Below are positions 9,293-19,179 of a stretch of DNA of 54,587 nt, one piece after another. Location: contig CADBEI010000018.1 of the NCBI GenBank assembly GCA_902793695.1, positions 1-54,587 on the forward strand, read 5' to 3'. The notes under the pieces are model-generated. The model saw only the letters and a program-made list of their open reading frames with translations. It did no database searches and was not told the origin of the DNA. Position 1 is the first letter of the stretch. Every line of letters starts with the position of its first letter. A program made the translations under genes and the position numbers. The DNA comes from an uncultured Pseudomonadota bacterium. Its GTDB lineage: Bacteria; Pseudomonadota; Alphaproteobacteria; RF32; CAG-239.

Positions 9293-10130
9293 TTTTCAAA
9301 TCTTCTTTTTTCTTCAGTATTTCCAAATCGCGCTCGGTGGCAATTTTATTCAAAATGGTTTTAACTACCGTATCTATATCCTTGCCTTCGCGATAATCCG
9401 CCGACAGTGCAAAATTCACTCGATCATCCTGCAACAGTTTTACCGCTTTAGCTTTGTGCCGGCTGTGCGGTTTATAAACCGCGATGGCGGTACCGCCGTG
9501 GCTTTTTACCATTTTCATCGACGGAATATCGGTCATACCGTCACCAAAATAAATTATGCGTGAATAAGGAATGCGCCGCTCTTCATCCGGCATATACTCA
9601 TTGACAACCTTATCGTCAAATTTGCCTAATCCTTTATTGATTTTGGAGAGATATTGCACTTTGCCCGAATAATTCACCACCCGCGCCGGCCATACCGCTT
9701 TGCCGTTTTCGCCATAAGCAAAAGCACAACCGTAAACATCTTTGAAAAAGCGCCGAATATGGCATCCCTCGATAATTTCTTCATAACCGGAAGAAATAAT
9801 ATAATGCTCAATATCCAAGTCTAAAAAACGCCCGTATTTATTAATGCGCTCAAACCATTCTTCCACACCTTTGAAAAACACTATCAACGCCCCGCAATAA
9901 GCCAAATTTTCTTTGGTTAAATTAAATTTGCGCTCTTTGGCTATTTTGGTAAAATAATACATACTGCCCGTAACTTGGTCCACACCGTTTTGCGCCGACC
10001 ATGCATTGGCATCGTGCCAAAACTCCGCCGGTTTCATCCCCAATTCCGGAATCAGCAGATAATCCTGCATATATGTAGTGCTCAAAGTTTCATCAAAATC
10101 ATATACAAAAGCAACTTTTGTTCTTTTCAT
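9279..10130 (-). CDS. HAD-superfamily phosphatase-like protein
   Basis: The 283-residue protein carries the haloacid dehalogenase signature. Motif I is DFDET (Asp11 nucleophile, Asp13, Thr15), motif II is a serine in YIISSGYE (around 113), and motif IV is FGDGMTD (196-201), which binds Mg2+. The ~90-residue insertion after motif I suggests a helical C1 cap. HAD phosphatases of this form hydrolyse phosphomonoesters in the cytoplasm; the substrate cannot be read from the sequence. It is monocistronic, with a start ATG at 10130 preceded by GAGGGAA. Confidence 0.88.
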   Translation of the reverse strand: MKRTKVAFVYDFDETLSTTYMQDYLLIPELGMKPAEFWHDANAWSAQNGVDQVTGSMYYFTKIAKERKFNLTKENLAYCGALIVFFKGVEEWFERINKYGRFLDLDIEHYIISSGYEEIIEGCHIRRFFKDVYGCAFAYGENGKAVWPARVVNYSGKVQYLSKINKGLGKFDDKVVNEYMPDEERRIPYSRIIYFGDGMTDIPSMKMVKSHGGTAIAVYKPHSRHKAKAVKLLQDDRVNFALSADYREGKDIDTVVKTILNKIATERDLEILKKKEDLKKKKA

Positions 10131-10217
10131 ATTATTCCCTCGTGCGTTTTATAATTGCATAATATACAATAAACACCTTAATAATTTGTCAACAATAATA
10201 AAATGATGAAAAAAATC

Positions 10218-10246
10218 TTGCAATTTAATTTTTTTTACGCTATAAT
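10218..10246 (+). promoter_or_regulatory. Near-consensus promoter for OMP-like gene
   Basis: TTGCAA and a perfect TATAAT are separated by 17 bases, only 26 bases before ATG 10273. The short leader has no visible Shine-Dalgarno sequence. Confidence 0.75.
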
Positions 10247-10272
10247 TGGACAAAATCAAATTTTTTATATAT

Positions 10273-11187
10273 ATGAAAAAGTTATTATTTATCGCCATGT
10301 GTGCGATGTTCTGCCTTTCGATGAATGCGCAGAACGTTGAGAATGAAGAGAATGAAGAGTATGCTACGGAAGTGTCGGATTCAACCGCAACCGAAACCAA
10401 AGCCGCAACGCCTCAGGACAACAATCCAGCAAATGCCGGATATGCTGCCATCAATGAGATCATATCCCGATTGGAGAGCTTAACCAAGAGCGGCGAGATT
10501 GAAGATGAATCCGAAAAGGAGCGGTACGTTCCTCTTAAGGGTAGAAACAAGTTCACCCGAAGGAACTATATCTATCAGACGCTGGATGTAAGTCCGCATG
10601 TGTCTACGGATAACGACCCCAATCTGCCTGAGCAGACTTCTAACGGCAAAGAAGTCGATAACAAGCAGTTGGAGTCACCGACCGGTTTTGGTCTGAACTT
10701 CGGCTACTCGCTTATCTTTGTCCCCGGCCACGCGGAAGGAGACAAATTGCTCCTGAACAAAATGGGCTTTGCTTACAGCATAGGCGCCTCAACCTCGTTC
10801 AGCAAGCAGGATAAGTACGGCACTACTTGCAGCTTCTTACTGAAACTGGGTGCCGAGGCCGGAAACGGACACGCTCTGGGTTTTGGATTTGACCTCTTGG
10901 GAGGATACGGCAAATCTACCGGAGACTCCTATCAATTGGAGTACCAAGATTATGAGGAAGATGACCTCGCTGATCCGTATACCAAGTGGTGTTGGCAGTA
11001 TGGTTCTCAGGTGTGGATGCGTACCAACCTGATAAAGACCGCCTTGTCTAACACCGAGATTCTCATCTTCGCCAAGTTTATAATGTCGGTTGATCCGACC
11101 AGCAATGAGAGCATGATTAAGGGGTACGATTATTTTTGGAAGGATGAAACATGGTCTTTCGGTGTAACCTTCCGTTATCGCTTCTAA
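10273..11187 (+). CDS. Exported outer-membrane-type protein, Bacteroidota-like
   Basis: The 304-residue protein begins with a signal peptide whose cleavage region ends in MNAQ, a form typical of Bacteroidota. An acidic, low-complexity stretch (residues 20-60) follows, then a region with amphipathic beta-strand character that ends in FGVTFRYRF, a C-terminal aromatic as in outer-membrane beta barrels. Codon use (many GAG, CTC, AAG, ACC) differs from the neighbouring GAA/TTG/AAA-rich genes. The start lacks a Shine-Dalgarno sequence, again as in Bacteroidota. It has its own promoter and terminator. Function is unknown. A horizontally acquired barrel-like protein is the best reading. Confidence 0.8.
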   Translation: MKKLLFIAMCAMFCLSMNAQNVENEENEEYATEVSDSTATETKAATPQDNNPANAGYAAINEIISRLESLTKSGEIEDESEKERYVPLKGRNKFTRRNYIYQTLDVSPHVSTDNDPNLPEQTSNGKEVDNKQLESPTGFGLNFGYSLIFVPGHAEGDKLLLNKMGFAYSIGASTSFSKQDKYGTTCSFLLKLGAEAGNGHALGFGFDLLGGYGKSTGDSYQLEYQDYEEDDLADPYTKWCWQYGSQVWMRTNLIKTALSNTEILIFAKFIMSVDPTSNESMIKGYDYFWKDETWSFGVTFRYRF

Positions 11188-11192
11188 ACTTA

Positions 11193-11226
11193 AAAATCCG
11201 ACAGCCTGAAAACTGTCGGATTTTGG
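11193..11226. terminator. Strong bidirectional terminator
   Basis: A 12-bp stem (AAAATCCGACAG / CTGTCGGATTTT) has an eight-base loop and flanking A/T tracts. It lies between the OMP-like gene and the convergent end of the era operon. Confidence 0.9.
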
Positions 11227-11242
11227 TTTTAAATAAAGTATC

Positions 11243-12139
11243 TCACGCCTTAAAATTCAAATTCCAATCACTGTAACGCGCCGGATCATTCTCCCAATTT
11301 TCGCGCACTTTGACATATAAAAACAAATGAATCCGCTCTTCCAAAAGTTCTTCCAATTCAAGTCGCGCACTCTGCCCGATTTTCTTAATCATACTGCCGT
11401 TTTTACCTAAAATAATGGTCTTTTGCCCCTCGCGCGCCACATAAATCGTCATTTCGGCACGGATTGAACCGTCGTCTTTATGTTCCCACACTTCCGGTTC
11501 CACCGTCAGGGCATAAGGCAACTCCTGTCGCAGGTTCAGAAACAATTTTTCCCGCACCACTTCCGCTGCCAAAAATCTGAGCGGCATATCCGACATTTGT
11601 TCCTCCGGATAATACCACGGGCTTTCCGGCAGATTATCCGCCAGATATTGATAAAACTCGGTAATATGATCACCGGATTGCGCCGAAAACGCAAACACCG
11701 CATCAAACGCAAACACGTTTTCAAATTCTTCTTTCAAGGTTTGCAACTCTTCTTCGCTCATCAAATCGATTTTATTAAAAGCCAAAACCGCATGAGCATT
11801 ACGCTTAATCAATTCATCGATAATCGCTGAAGTTTCTTCGTTCATACCGCGTTTGGCGTCCACCACCAACACATTGATGTCGGCATCACCGAAACCTCCC
11901 CACGCCGAGGCCACCATTGCTCTGTCCAGTCGGCGTTTCGGTGAAAAAATCCCCGGTGTATCCAAAAAGATAATCTGCGTATTATCATAAATACCTATAC
12001 CCTTAATAGTGGTGCGCGTAGTCTGCGCTTTTGGCGAAACAATCGATACCTTTGAACCGACAAAATTATTGGTTATCGTTGATTTTCCCGCATTCGGCGC
12101 CCCAATCAGCGCCACATATCCGCATCTGGTATCAGCCAT
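11243..12139 (-). CDS. era: GTPase Era
   Basis: The 298-residue product is a full-length Era: P-loop GAPNAGKST (13-21), DTPG (60-63), NKID (122-125), then a C-terminal KH RNA-binding domain with the ILGKNGSMIKKIG motif. Era binds the 3' end of 16S rRNA during 30S maturation. Its start overlaps the rnc stop by eight bases, so it is translationally linked in the hydrolase-lepB-rnc-era operon, an order common in proteobacteria. Confidence 0.97.
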   Translation of the reverse strand: MADTRCGYVALIGAPNAGKSTITNNFVGSKVSIVSPKAQTTRTTIKGIGIYDNTQIIFLDTPGIFSPKRRLDRAMVASAWGGFGDADINVLVVDAKRGMNEETSAIIDELIKRNAHAVLAFNKIDLMSEEELQTLKEEFENVFAFDAVFAFSAQSGDHITEFYQYLADNLPESPWYYPEEQMSDMPLRFLAAEVVREKLFLNLRQELPYALTVEPEVWEHKDDGSIRAEMTIYVAREGQKTIILGKNGSMIKKIGQSARLELEELLEERIHLFLYVKVRENWENDPARYSDWNLNFKA

Positions 12140-12794
12140 TTTCTTTTTCCATCTGTTTCAACAAATTTTCGGCCGCTTGCTGTTCAGCCAATTTTTTATT
12201 TTTCCCCTGCCCCACGGCAAAAGTTTTATCATCAAGAGCAACTCTGATTGTAAACATGGGGTTATGGTCGCTTCCATCTTTGGAAACAAGTTCATAAGTC
12301 GGAAATCCCAGTTTCAGTGTATGAAACTTTTCCTGCAGGCGGGTTTTGTAATCTTTTTCCGAACCGCTGTCGGCAGTATCTATCATATCTCGCCAGTTTC
12401 GCTCAACAAACGCAATGGCCTGTTCAATATCTGAGTCGATATATATTGCACCGATAATCGCCTCGCCCACATCACACAACACGTTTATACTGTGTATAGT
12501 TTCTTTATCTTTGGCGATAATATATTTATCGATATGCAGCTTTTTTACCACCGCCGCCACGGTTTCGGCACGCACCAATTTTACATGACGCTGCGCCAGT
12601 TCTCCCTCGCGGTCATGCGGAAACATTTTGTAGAGCAAATGCGCCATGGTCATACCGAGCACGCGGTCGCCCAAAAATTCGAGTCTCTCGTAATTACGAT
12701 GCTCATTACCCGTGACACTGCTGTGTGTCAGCGCCTGTTGCAACAACTTGGGGTTTCTGAATTTATACTGCAGTATTTCCTGTAATTTTTCCAT
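12132..12794 (-). CDS. rnc: Ribonuclease III
   Basis: The 220-residue protein has the RNase III signature NYERLEFLGD (34-43), the second acidic cluster DVGEAIIGAIYID, and a C-terminal double-stranded RNA-binding domain (about residues 148-215). The enzyme cleaves double-stranded RNA, including the rRNA precursor. It lies between lepB (two-base gap) and era (eight-base overlap), consistent with one transcript. Confidence 0.97.
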   Translation of the reverse strand: MEKLQEILQYKFRNPKLLQQALTHSSVTGNEHRNYERLEFLGDRVLGMTMAHLLYKMFPHDREGELAQRHVKLVRAETVAAVVKKLHIDKYIIAKDKETIHSINVLCDVGEAIIGAIYIDSDIEQAIAFVERNWRDMIDTADSGSEKDYKTRLQEKFHTLKLGFPTYELVSKDGSDHNPMFTIRVALDDKTFAVGQGKNKKLAEQQAAENLLKQMEKENG

Positions 12795-12796
12795 AT

Positions 12797-13558
12797 TTAG
12801 TGAATACCCTTGAAAAATCTACCCCAACGAATGGAGCTGAACCAAGTCCACGGCTTAAACAAAGAGCTTTTATCATTATGCGAAAAGAAAATAAATTTGG
12901 CTTTGCCGACCAAATTTTCCTTTGGCACAAAACCCACACTGATACGGCTGTCATCCGAGCGGTCACGATTGTCGCCCATCATAAAAAACATATCTTCCGG
13001 CACAACAAATTCTTCGGTATTGTCGACAATCCGCTCGTTATCCGAGATTTCCAAAATATCGTGTTTAATTCCGTTCGGCAAAGTTTCGGTATATTGCTTA
13101 TAAAATTCCGGCATAGCCACATATTCGTCAATTATATAGCTGCCGTTTTTTTTGCGCTCCACCATCTCGCCGTTGATGTATAAACGCCCCTCCTTAACCT
13201 GTACCTTATCCCCCGGAAGCCCGATAATGCGCTTGATAAAATCGGTGTGCGTATTCTGCGGAAATTTAAACACCACCACATCGCCGCGTTCCGGCTGTTT
13301 ATATTTCAACCGTCCTTCAAATATCGGCAATCCGAACGGAAACGAATAGCGTGAATAACCATAAGAATATTTGCTGACAAACAAATAATCGCCCACCCGC
13401 AAGGTCGGATACATCGAACCTGACGGAATACGGAAAGGCTCCAGCCAAAAACTGCGAATAATCATCGCAATCAAAATTGCCAGCACAATGGTTTTGATAT
13501 TTTCCGCCAGCATTTTCTTTAAATCGCCGGCATTTTCTTTATTCTGTGTATCAGTCAC
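12797..13558 (-). CDS. lepB: Signal peptidase I
   Basis: The 253-residue protein has one N-terminal membrane helix (about 20-36), the catalytic serine Ser48 in PSGSM, the general base Lys109 in DFIKRIIGLPGD, and the GDNRDRSDDSR box. It removes signal peptides from exported proteins at the periplasmic face. The start is a GTG at 13558 with GAGG seven bases upstream; the next ATG would delete the start of the protein. It is two bases downstream of the hydrolase gene. Confidence 0.97.
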   Translation of the reverse strand: MTDTQNKENAGDLKKMLAENIKTIVLAILIAMIIRSFWLEPFRIPSGSMYPTLRVGDYLFVSKYSYGYSRYSFPFGLPIFEGRLKYKQPERGDVVVFKFPQNTHTDFIKRIIGLPGDKVQVKEGRLYINGEMVERKKNGSYIIDEYVAMPEFYKQYTETLPNGIKHDILEISDNERIVDNTEEFVVPEDMFFMMGDNRDRSDDSRISVGFVPKENLVGKAKFIFFSHNDKSSLFKPWTWFSSIRWGRFFKGIH

Positions 13559-13560
13559 GA

Positions 13561-14343
13561 CTAATCCTCATTGTTGCCATCGGCAAAATCGTCGGCAATA
13601 TTACCGTTATCCTCAATTTCGTCATCTGCTTCGTTTTCAAGCAACAACTCATCATCCATATCCGATTTTTTGCGACGACCGCGGCGCTTTTTAATCGGCT
13701 CGCGGCGTTGCATGGCGCTTATGACGTATTGTCCGCTGACTTTATACAAATCCGGCAGACGGTTATTATATTGATGGTCGGCATCTTCAATCATCGCAAA
13801 ATCGATTTCGACGTTGCGTTGCTGATTTAAATGGCGCGCCATTGAAGCTACCATACTCGGCGGCACAATATCATCGGCTCCGCCCTGAATAATCAATCCG
13901 GAAGCCGGACACGGTGCCAAAAACGTAAAGTCTTGTTCATTGGCCGGAGGGCTGACGGCAATAAAATTATTGATATCCGGACGACGCATCAAAAGTTGCA
14001 GTCCCACCCACGCTCCGAAAGAATATCCGGCAATCCAGCATTGTTTGGCATCGGGATTCATATTCTGCAACCAATCTAAAGCAATTGTTGCGTCGGAAAG
14101 TTCGCCGTTCCCGTTATCAAACTGTCCTTGCGAACGTCCTACCCCGCGAAAATTAAACCGCAAAACCGAAAAACCCAAATCTTTGAAGCAACGAAACAAA
14201 CTGTATACAACTTTATTGTTCATGGTTCCGCCGTAATTCGGATCCGGATGCAACACGAGTGCCACCGGCGCATTCGGCCGCGGACTCTTGTAATATCTGC
14301 CTTCAATTCGGCCGGCATGGCCGTTAAACATTACTTCTTCCAT
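13561..14343 (-). CDS. Alpha/beta hydrolase with acidic tail
   Basis: The ~260-residue protein has the LHPDPNYGG oxyanion region, the nucleophile elbow GYSFGAW (Ser108), a late Asp in GGADDIVPP and His in DADHQYN, so the catalytic triad appears complete. The family includes uncharacterised serine hydrolases often found beside lepB-rnc-era in alphaproteobacteria. A basic RRGRRKK stretch followed by ~35 mostly acidic residues forms an unusual C-terminal tail. The ATG at 14343 is used here; an in-frame GTG three codons upstream (14352) is possible, and neither has a strong ribosome binding site. Confidence 0.87.
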   Translation of the reverse strand: MEEVMFNGHAGRIEGRYYKSPRPNAPVALVLHPDPNYGGTMNNKVVYSLFRCFKDLGFSVLRFNFRGVGRSQGQFDNGNGELSDATIALDWLQNMNPDAKQCWIAGYSFGAWVGLQLLMRRPDINNFIAVSPPANEQDFTFLAPCPASGLIIQGGADDIVPPSMVASMARHLNQQRNVEIDFAMIEDADHQYNNRLPDLYKVSGQYVISAMQRREPIKKRRGRRKKSDMDDELLLENEADDEIEDNGNIADDFADGNNED

Positions 14344-14425
14344 ATTTTTCACTTTATTATATTAATCTTAACTTATTTAATTTATCTGTATTATATCAAG
14401 ATAACTTTCGGGAGTATAACACAAA

Positions 14426-15064
14426 ATGAATCCAAAATACAAGCTAATTTTGCAAGACATTCAAGCAATACTTGATCGTGATCCGGCAACCCGCAGTAAA
14501 ATGGAGGCAGTTATTTGCTCATCGGGGTTGCACGCTATCTGGCTTTATCGAGTTGCCCATTGGCTGTGGCAACGCAAATTTTATCTTTCGGCACGTATCT
14601 TGTCACAAACGGCGCGTTTTTTGACCGGTATTGAGATTCATCCGGGAGCAAAAATCGGCAGCGGTTTTATGATTGATCACGGCATGGGTGTTGTTATCGG
14701 CGAAACAACAGAAATCGGTGATAATGTCACGCTTTATCACGATGTTACACTCGGTGGTCGCAAATTATATGACGAACACGGACATAAGCTGATTAAGCGG
14801 CATCCGACCATCGGTAACAATGTTACCATCGGTTCCGGCGCCCAAATTTTGGGACCGATAACTCTCGGCAACAATGTCAAAATCGGCTCGAATGCCATAG
14901 TTATTCACGACATTCCGGCCGATTCCACCGTAGTAAACACGCCGGCTTATATTGTGCAAAAATCTCACACTCCGGCCAAAGATTTCTGCGCTTACGGCAT
15001 CGAACCCGAAAAGGACGAAACTAAAGCCCCGAAATCCGCGGGAAAACGGAAAAAGGTTAAATAA
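14426..15064 (+). CDS. cysE: Serine O-acetyltransferase
   Basis: The 212-residue protein has an N-terminal helical domain ([13 protein letters not shown]) followed by left-handed beta-helix hexapeptide repeats with the family motifs [20 protein letters not shown] and GGR. It transfers acetyl from acetyl-CoA to L-serine, the first committed step of cysteine synthesis. It is shorter than the enterobacterial enzyme and resembles the compact EpsC/CysE form. The lysine-rich C-terminus (GKRKKVK) replaces the usual feedback-sensitive tail. Divergent from the hydrolase-era operon. Confidence 0.94.
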   Translation: MNPKYKLILQDIQAILDRDPATRSKMEAVICSSGLHAIWLYRVAHWLWQRKFYLSARILSQTARFLTGIEIHPGAKIGSGFMIDHGMGVVIGETTEIGDNVTLYHDVTLGGRKLYDEHGHKLIKRHPTIGNNVTIGSGAQILGPITLGNNVKIGSNAIVIHDIPADSTVVNTPAYIVQKSHTPAKDFCAYGIEPEKDETKAPKSAGKRKKVK

Positions 15065-15077
15065 ATAAAAGATTATA

Positions 15078-15106
15078 CTGACAATCGATTTTTTTTATGT
15101 TACAAT
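15078..15106 (+). promoter_or_regulatory. Promoter for exported coiled-coil gene
   Basis: CTGACA and TACAAT are separated by 17 bases, 26 bases before the start codon at 15133. It probably drives the two small exported genes and uvrB. Confidence 0.65.
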
Positions 15107-15132
15107 AAGCGCATTGATTATGGAGAAAGACG

Positions 15133-15693
15133 ATGCGCTCATTTATTTTTTATGTTTGCGGACTTTGTTGTCTGACCGCCTTACCTGTCTTTGCCGAACA
15201 ACTTCCGGCAAATCCGTGGCTTTATTCCGATACACAAGAAATCAAATTGCGCTCCGGTTATGACACATCTGCCGATAATACAGCGGAACAAACCGCTCGT
15301 CTGACACAATCCATCAATGAGCAGTTGGATAACAGGCAGTCGCAACTTATGCAAATTATCAATGAATCTTTGCCTGAGCCGGAACGCCGTTCCAGTGCTT
15401 CGCAGCAGATAAATTTGCCCAGTTGGCAGGAATTAATACCGCAAATAGACATTAATGCCATGCTCCCTAAATCTTCCGGCAATAAAGCAAAAGCGACGCG
15501 ACCGGTTGCGCCGACCAAAGACTTTTCTTCCGGCACCGCCGAAATCACTCGCGCTTTGGAAGATATAGAACGCCAATACAACAATGCCAAACGCACCACC
15601 AATGCTTATTATAATCAAGCCAAAAGCGGCTTGAAAAAATTGGAATCGGAAGCGGAAAGTTCCGTTAATCAGCTACAAAGAATGATGAAGTAA
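15133..15693 (+). CDS. Exported coiled-coil protein, unknown function
   Basis: The 186-residue product has a clear signal peptide (hydrophobic core FYVCGLCCLTALPVF, cleavage after FAE/A-type site near residue 21). Mature residues 45-75 and 135-186 are predicted heptad-rich helices (QSINEQLDNRQSQLMQII and SGLKKLESEAESSVNQLQRM). It is probably periplasmic. It lies 15 bases before the next small exported gene. I do not recognise a family. Confidence 0.75.
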   Translation: MRSFIFYVCGLCCLTALPVFAEQLPANPWLYSDTQEIKLRSGYDTSADNTAEQTARLTQSINEQLDNRQSQLMQIINESLPEPERRSSASQQINLPSWQELIPQIDINAMLPKSSGNKAKATRPVAPTKDFSSGTAEITRALEDIERQYNNAKRTTNAYYNQAKSGLKKLESEAESSVNQLQRMMK

Positions 15694-15708
15694 CAAACGG
15701 AGAAAATT

Positions 15709-16047
15709 ATGGTTTTGCGTATCGTATTTTTATTTAGTTGTTTGTTTGCAGTCGGCATAACCGTCGTTTCGGCGCAAAATTTGGGCAAAGACGAAACTCC
15801 GACCGCTCAAGTAAAACAGTCCCCTGAAAAAGCCATCCCCGAAATGTATGCGGATTCCGCAAAAATGCAGCAGGTATACGCTATGATGTCCACCGAAGAA
15901 TTATCCGTTTTTGCACAACGTATTTATCTGATTAAAAAGTTTCAGGCAAAAAAGATGCAACACCCCGTTCCGGAAAAATTGCCTGAAGACATGCTTTCCG
16001 ACCGCGAGCGTTTGATTGAATATATAATAGAAAATACCAAAGAATGA
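15709..16047 (+). CDS. Small exported protein, unknown function
   Basis: The 112-residue product has a signal peptide ([18 protein letters not shown]) with cleavage likely at SAQ. The mature part is helical and charged. Its last four bases overlap the uvrB start (ATGA), so the two are translationally coupled even though their functions look unrelated. No family recognised. Confidence 0.72.
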   Translation: MVLRIVFLFSCLFAVGITVVSAQNLGKDETPTAQVKQSPEKAIPEMYADSAKMQQVYAMMSTEELSVFAQRIYLIKKFQAKKMQHPVPEKLPEDMLSDRERLIEYIIENTKE

Positions 16048-18029
16048 AAGAAAATCCGTTTAAAATAGAGAGCCCGTTTGAACCGTCAGGCGACCAGCCG
16101 CAAGCGATTAAGGAACTGTGCGAAGGTGTGGAACGCGGCGAGCGTAATCAAGTGTTACTCGGCGTTACCGGCTCGGGCAAAACCTTTACTATGGCCAAAA
16201 TCATCGAACAATGCCAACGTCCGGCGTTGATTATGGAGCCGAACAAAATTTTGGCGGCCCAGCTCTATGCCGAAATGAAGGAGTTTTTTCCGCATAATAA
16301 TGTCGAATATTTTGTTTCCTATTACGATTATTATCAGCCGGAAGCCTATATTCCGAAAACCGACACCTATATTGAGAAAGATTCCGCCATCAACGAGCAA
16401 ATCGACCGTATGCGTCATGGTGCTACCCGTAACGTTTTGGAAGAAAAAGACGTGATTATTGTTGCCTCTGTTTCGTGCATTTACGGCTTGGGCAGTATGG
16501 AATCGTATTCGGCGATGGTGTTTACACTCAAAGTCGGCGATGTAATCGACATTCAGGAAATCAACCGCCAACTTGCCAATTTGCTTTATGAGCGTTGCAC
16601 CGTCAATTTCGTGCGCTCCACTTTCCGCGTTAACGGTGATACGCTCGATATTTTTCCGGCCCACTATGAAGACCGCGCGTGGCGGGTGTCGTTTTTCGGC
16701 GATGAAATCGAGGAAATCTATGAGTTTGATGTTTTGACCGGCAAAAAAACACGACAGCTTGAAGAAATCACGGTTTATCCGGCCAACCACTACGTTACAC
16801 CGCGTCCGGCACTTTCGCAAGCAATGACGCATATTAAAGAGGATTTGGAAATTCGCCTCAAAGAATTTAATGCCGAGAACAAATTGCTTGAAGCACAGCG
16901 TTTGGAACAGCGCACCCGTTTTGATTTGGAAATGATTGACACTACCGGACATTGTAAAGGTATCGAGAATTATTCGCGCTATCTGACCGGACGAAAACCT
17001 GGCGAACCACCGCCGACGTTGTTTGAGTATTTTCCGAAAAACGCCCTGCTCTTTATTGATGAGAGTCACATCGCCGTGCCGCAAATCGGTGCCATGTATC
17101 GCGGTGACCGCAATCGCAAAACCACGCTGTCGGAATACGGTTTCCGCCTGCCGTCATGTTTGGATAACCGCCCGCTCAAGTTTGAAGAATGGGATAAAAT
17201 GCGCCCGCAAACCATCTTTGTTTCCGCAACCCCCGGCGATTGGGAATTGGAGCAAAGCAAAGGCGTATTCTCCGAGCAGGTAATTCGTCCGACCGGCTTG
17301 ACCGACCCGCTGTGTATTGTGCGCCCCGTTGAAAATCAGGTGGACGATTTAATGGAAGAATGTCGCAAAACCGCGGCCAAAGGCGAGCGCGTTCTGGTAA
17401 CGACTTTAACCAAAAAAATGGCGGAAGACTTAACCGAATACCTGAGCGAAAACGGGGTAAAAGTGCGCTATATGCATTCGGATATAGAAACTTTGGAACG
17501 TATTGAAATAATCCGTGATTTGCGCCTTGGCAAGTTTGATGTTCTGGTCGGTATTAACCTGTTGCGTGAAGGATTGGATATTCCGGAATGCTCTCTGGTG
17601 GCAATTTTGGATGCGGATAAAGAAGGCTTTTTACGTTCTACCCGTTCGCTTATTCAAACCATCGGCCGCGCGGCGCGTAATGCCCAAGGTCGGGTAATTC
17701 TCTATGCCGATAAAATTACGGATTCTATTAAAGTCGCACTTGATGAAACCAATCGCCGTCGCGCCAAGCAATCGCAATATAATATCGCTAACGGCATCAC
17801 TCCGCAAACCATTAAGAAAAGCATTTCCTCAACCTTGAAAGAAATGACAGAAACCGACTTTGTAAAGACCGATACACAGGATGTGGAAAAAGTCCGCAAT
17901 ATTGATAAGAAAATCAAAGAGTTGACCAAGCTTATGCGTGAGGCGGCACAAAATCTTGAATTTGAACAAGCTATGGTCTATCGCGACCAACTTAAAGAAT
18001 TGGAAGCTCTGGCATTAAAGAATATGTAA
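16044..18029 (+). CDS. uvrB: UvrABC excinuclease subunit B
   Basis: The 661-residue product is a complete UvrB: Walker A GVTGSGKT (40-47), the DNA-damage beta-hairpin [12 protein letters not shown], the DESH helicase box, helicase motifs V and VI ([13 protein letters not shown] and QTIGRAARN), and a C-terminal UVR domain (about 625-660) that binds UvrC. It verifies lesions and loads UvrC during nucleotide excision repair. The start ATG overlaps the stop of the preceding small gene. Confidence 0.98.
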   Translation: MKENPFKIESPFEPSGDQPQAIKELCEGVERGERNQVLLGVTGSGKTFTMAKIIEQCQRPALIMEPNKILAAQLYAEMKEFFPHNNVEYFVSYYDYYQPEAYIPKTDTYIEKDSAINEQIDRMRHGATRNVLEEKDVIIVASVSCIYGLGSMESYSAMVFTLKVGDVIDIQEINRQLANLLYERCTVNFVRSTFRVNGDTLDIFPAHYEDRAWRVSFFGDEIEEIYEFDVLTGKKTRQLEEITVYPANHYVTPRPALSQAMTHIKEDLEIRLKEFNAENKLLEAQRLEQRTRFDLEMIDTTGHCKGIENYSRYLTGRKPGEPPPTLFEYFPKNALLFIDESHIAVPQIGAMYRGDRNRKTTLSEYGFRLPSCLDNRPLKFEEWDKMRPQTIFVSATPGDWELEQSKGVFSEQVIRPTGLTDPLCIVRPVENQVDDLMEECRKTAAKGERVLVTTLTKKMAEDLTEYLSENGVKVRYMHSDIETLERIEIIRDLRLGKFDVLVGINLLREGLDIPECSLVAILDADKEGFLRSTRSLIQTIGRAARNAQGRVILYADKITDSIKVALDETNRRRAKQSQYNIANGITPQTIKKSISSTLKEMTETDFVKTDTQDVEKVRNIDKKIKELTKLMREAAQNLEFEQAMVYRDQLKELEALALKNM

Positions 18030-18083
18030 ATTCGCTGCATTGCGAAAAATAAACCGCCAAACGTCGGCCGCAGCCTTCTCATC

Positions 18084-18141
18084 GGTTCAAATCCGTGTCG
18101 CAGTTTAAAACATAAAAAAACCACCCGCAAGGGGTGGCTTT
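18084..18141. repeat. tRNA-T-arm/terminator direct repeat, copy A
   Basis: These 58 bases recur exactly at 19608-19665. The unit begins with a T-arm-like GGTTCAAATCCG, followed by a spacer and a terminator hairpin (CCACCC gcaa GGGGTGG). It lies just past uvrB and may terminate it. It has no tRNA body of its own. Confidence 0.9.
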
Positions 18142-18180
18142 GGAAAAGCTGATTTTCAAGCTAAGAAGCTGTAAAGAAGT

Positions 18181-19089
18181 TTAAAAACGACCTGTTTTCT
18201 GATAATGGAGTTTTAATGCTTTTATCTGAGAAATTGCTATTCCCTTAGGTTTTCCAGTAATCCTGCCTTTTGAATCGGCTGTTTTTCCAAAATCTTCTTC
18301 TTTGTATCCAAATTTAACAAATGACTCTTTTAGGTCTTTCTGTTTTTCCTGTAAATGATCTTTAGGTATTCCGATTTTTTTTAATTCCTTCTTTTTGTCA
18401 TAAATTCTATCCTTCGCTTTTTTTGCATCCGTTCTTTTATCGAAAGACATAATATTTGACACCAAATCCGGATAATCTTTAACTATTTCGCTGTTTTTAG
18501 ATAATCCTTCAAAAAATCCTCTTTCTGGCTTAAATCCGCATTTTAATAAAAGTGCCGCAGTTTTTAATGCATTATGTATTTCATCTTCACTATATTCACT
18601 GCTATTCAATTGCTCAAGATTATTGTAAATTTTATTACCACCACTTCTATTACATCCAACATCTATGAGTTTTTCAATTTTCTCAGGTGGTTCTATGTCA
18701 TAAATTGCTAAATCGAGAGTTGTCATTTTTGCCCATATAGCTTCAGAGTTTATATCAACACCATGTGCAACATAGAAATCAATTTGTTCTTGAGATGCAA
18801 AACTGAGTACAGGATCTGAAGTCCTGTCTTCATCCGTAAAATAATCTTCCGGAATCAATTTTTTTTGTGCCAAATATTCAATACCGGCCAGAGTTTGTAC
18901 CATATCTGTCAGAAGAGAGTAAACATTGTTGCGCTCTGGATAATAATGATTTTTATATGCTTCCTCATTATTTGAATCAATTACGTCAAGTTCCTTTTTT
19001 ATTTTCTCAAAATCAGTATATTGACCTTTATCTATATATTCGGCGGCAGTTTTTATTTTTTGTTCATCGGTATCATCTACATTAAACAT
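18181..19089 (-). CDS. Ankyrin-like ORFan protein
   Basis: The 302-residue protein is charged, AT-rich and has no signal peptide. Residues ~100-150 contain degenerate ankyrin-like helices (IDFYVAHGVDIN, TTLDLAIYDIEPPEKIEKLI and DVGCN), and ~165-190 has another pair ending in LLLKCGFKP. The C-terminal third is lysine-rich and helical. Ankyrin proteins usually mediate protein-protein contacts, and in host-associated bacteria many are effectors. No partner gene is adjacent. It sits alone between two 58-bp direct repeats, with an IS200 remnant upstream, so recent acquisition is plausible. Confidence 0.72.
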   Translation of the reverse strand: MFNVDDTDEQKIKTAAEYIDKGQYTDFEKIKKELDVIDSNNEEAYKNHYYPERNNVYSLLTDMVQTLAGIEYLAQKKLIPEDYFTDEDRTSDPVLSFASQEQIDFYVAHGVDINSEAIWAKMTTLDLAIYDIEPPEKIEKLIDVGCNRSGGNKIYNNLEQLNSSEYSEDEIHNALKTAALLLKCGFKPERGFFEGLSKNSEIVKDYPDLVSNIMSFDKRTDAKKAKDRIYDKKKELKKIGIPKDHLQEKQKDLKESFVKFGYKEEDFGKTADSKGRITGKPKGIAISQIKALKLHYQKTGRF

Positions 19090-19179
19090 AGCACTCTCCT
19101 ATCGTGACTTACAAATCTGTTATTATAATTATCGCACAATATACGCTTTTGTCAAGTTTTTTTTTGCAAAAAAGTGGTA

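Noticed and set aside
16155..17084. 309-codon minus-strand frame inside uvrB
   Set aside because: Antisense shadow of a complete uvrB with all helicase motifs.
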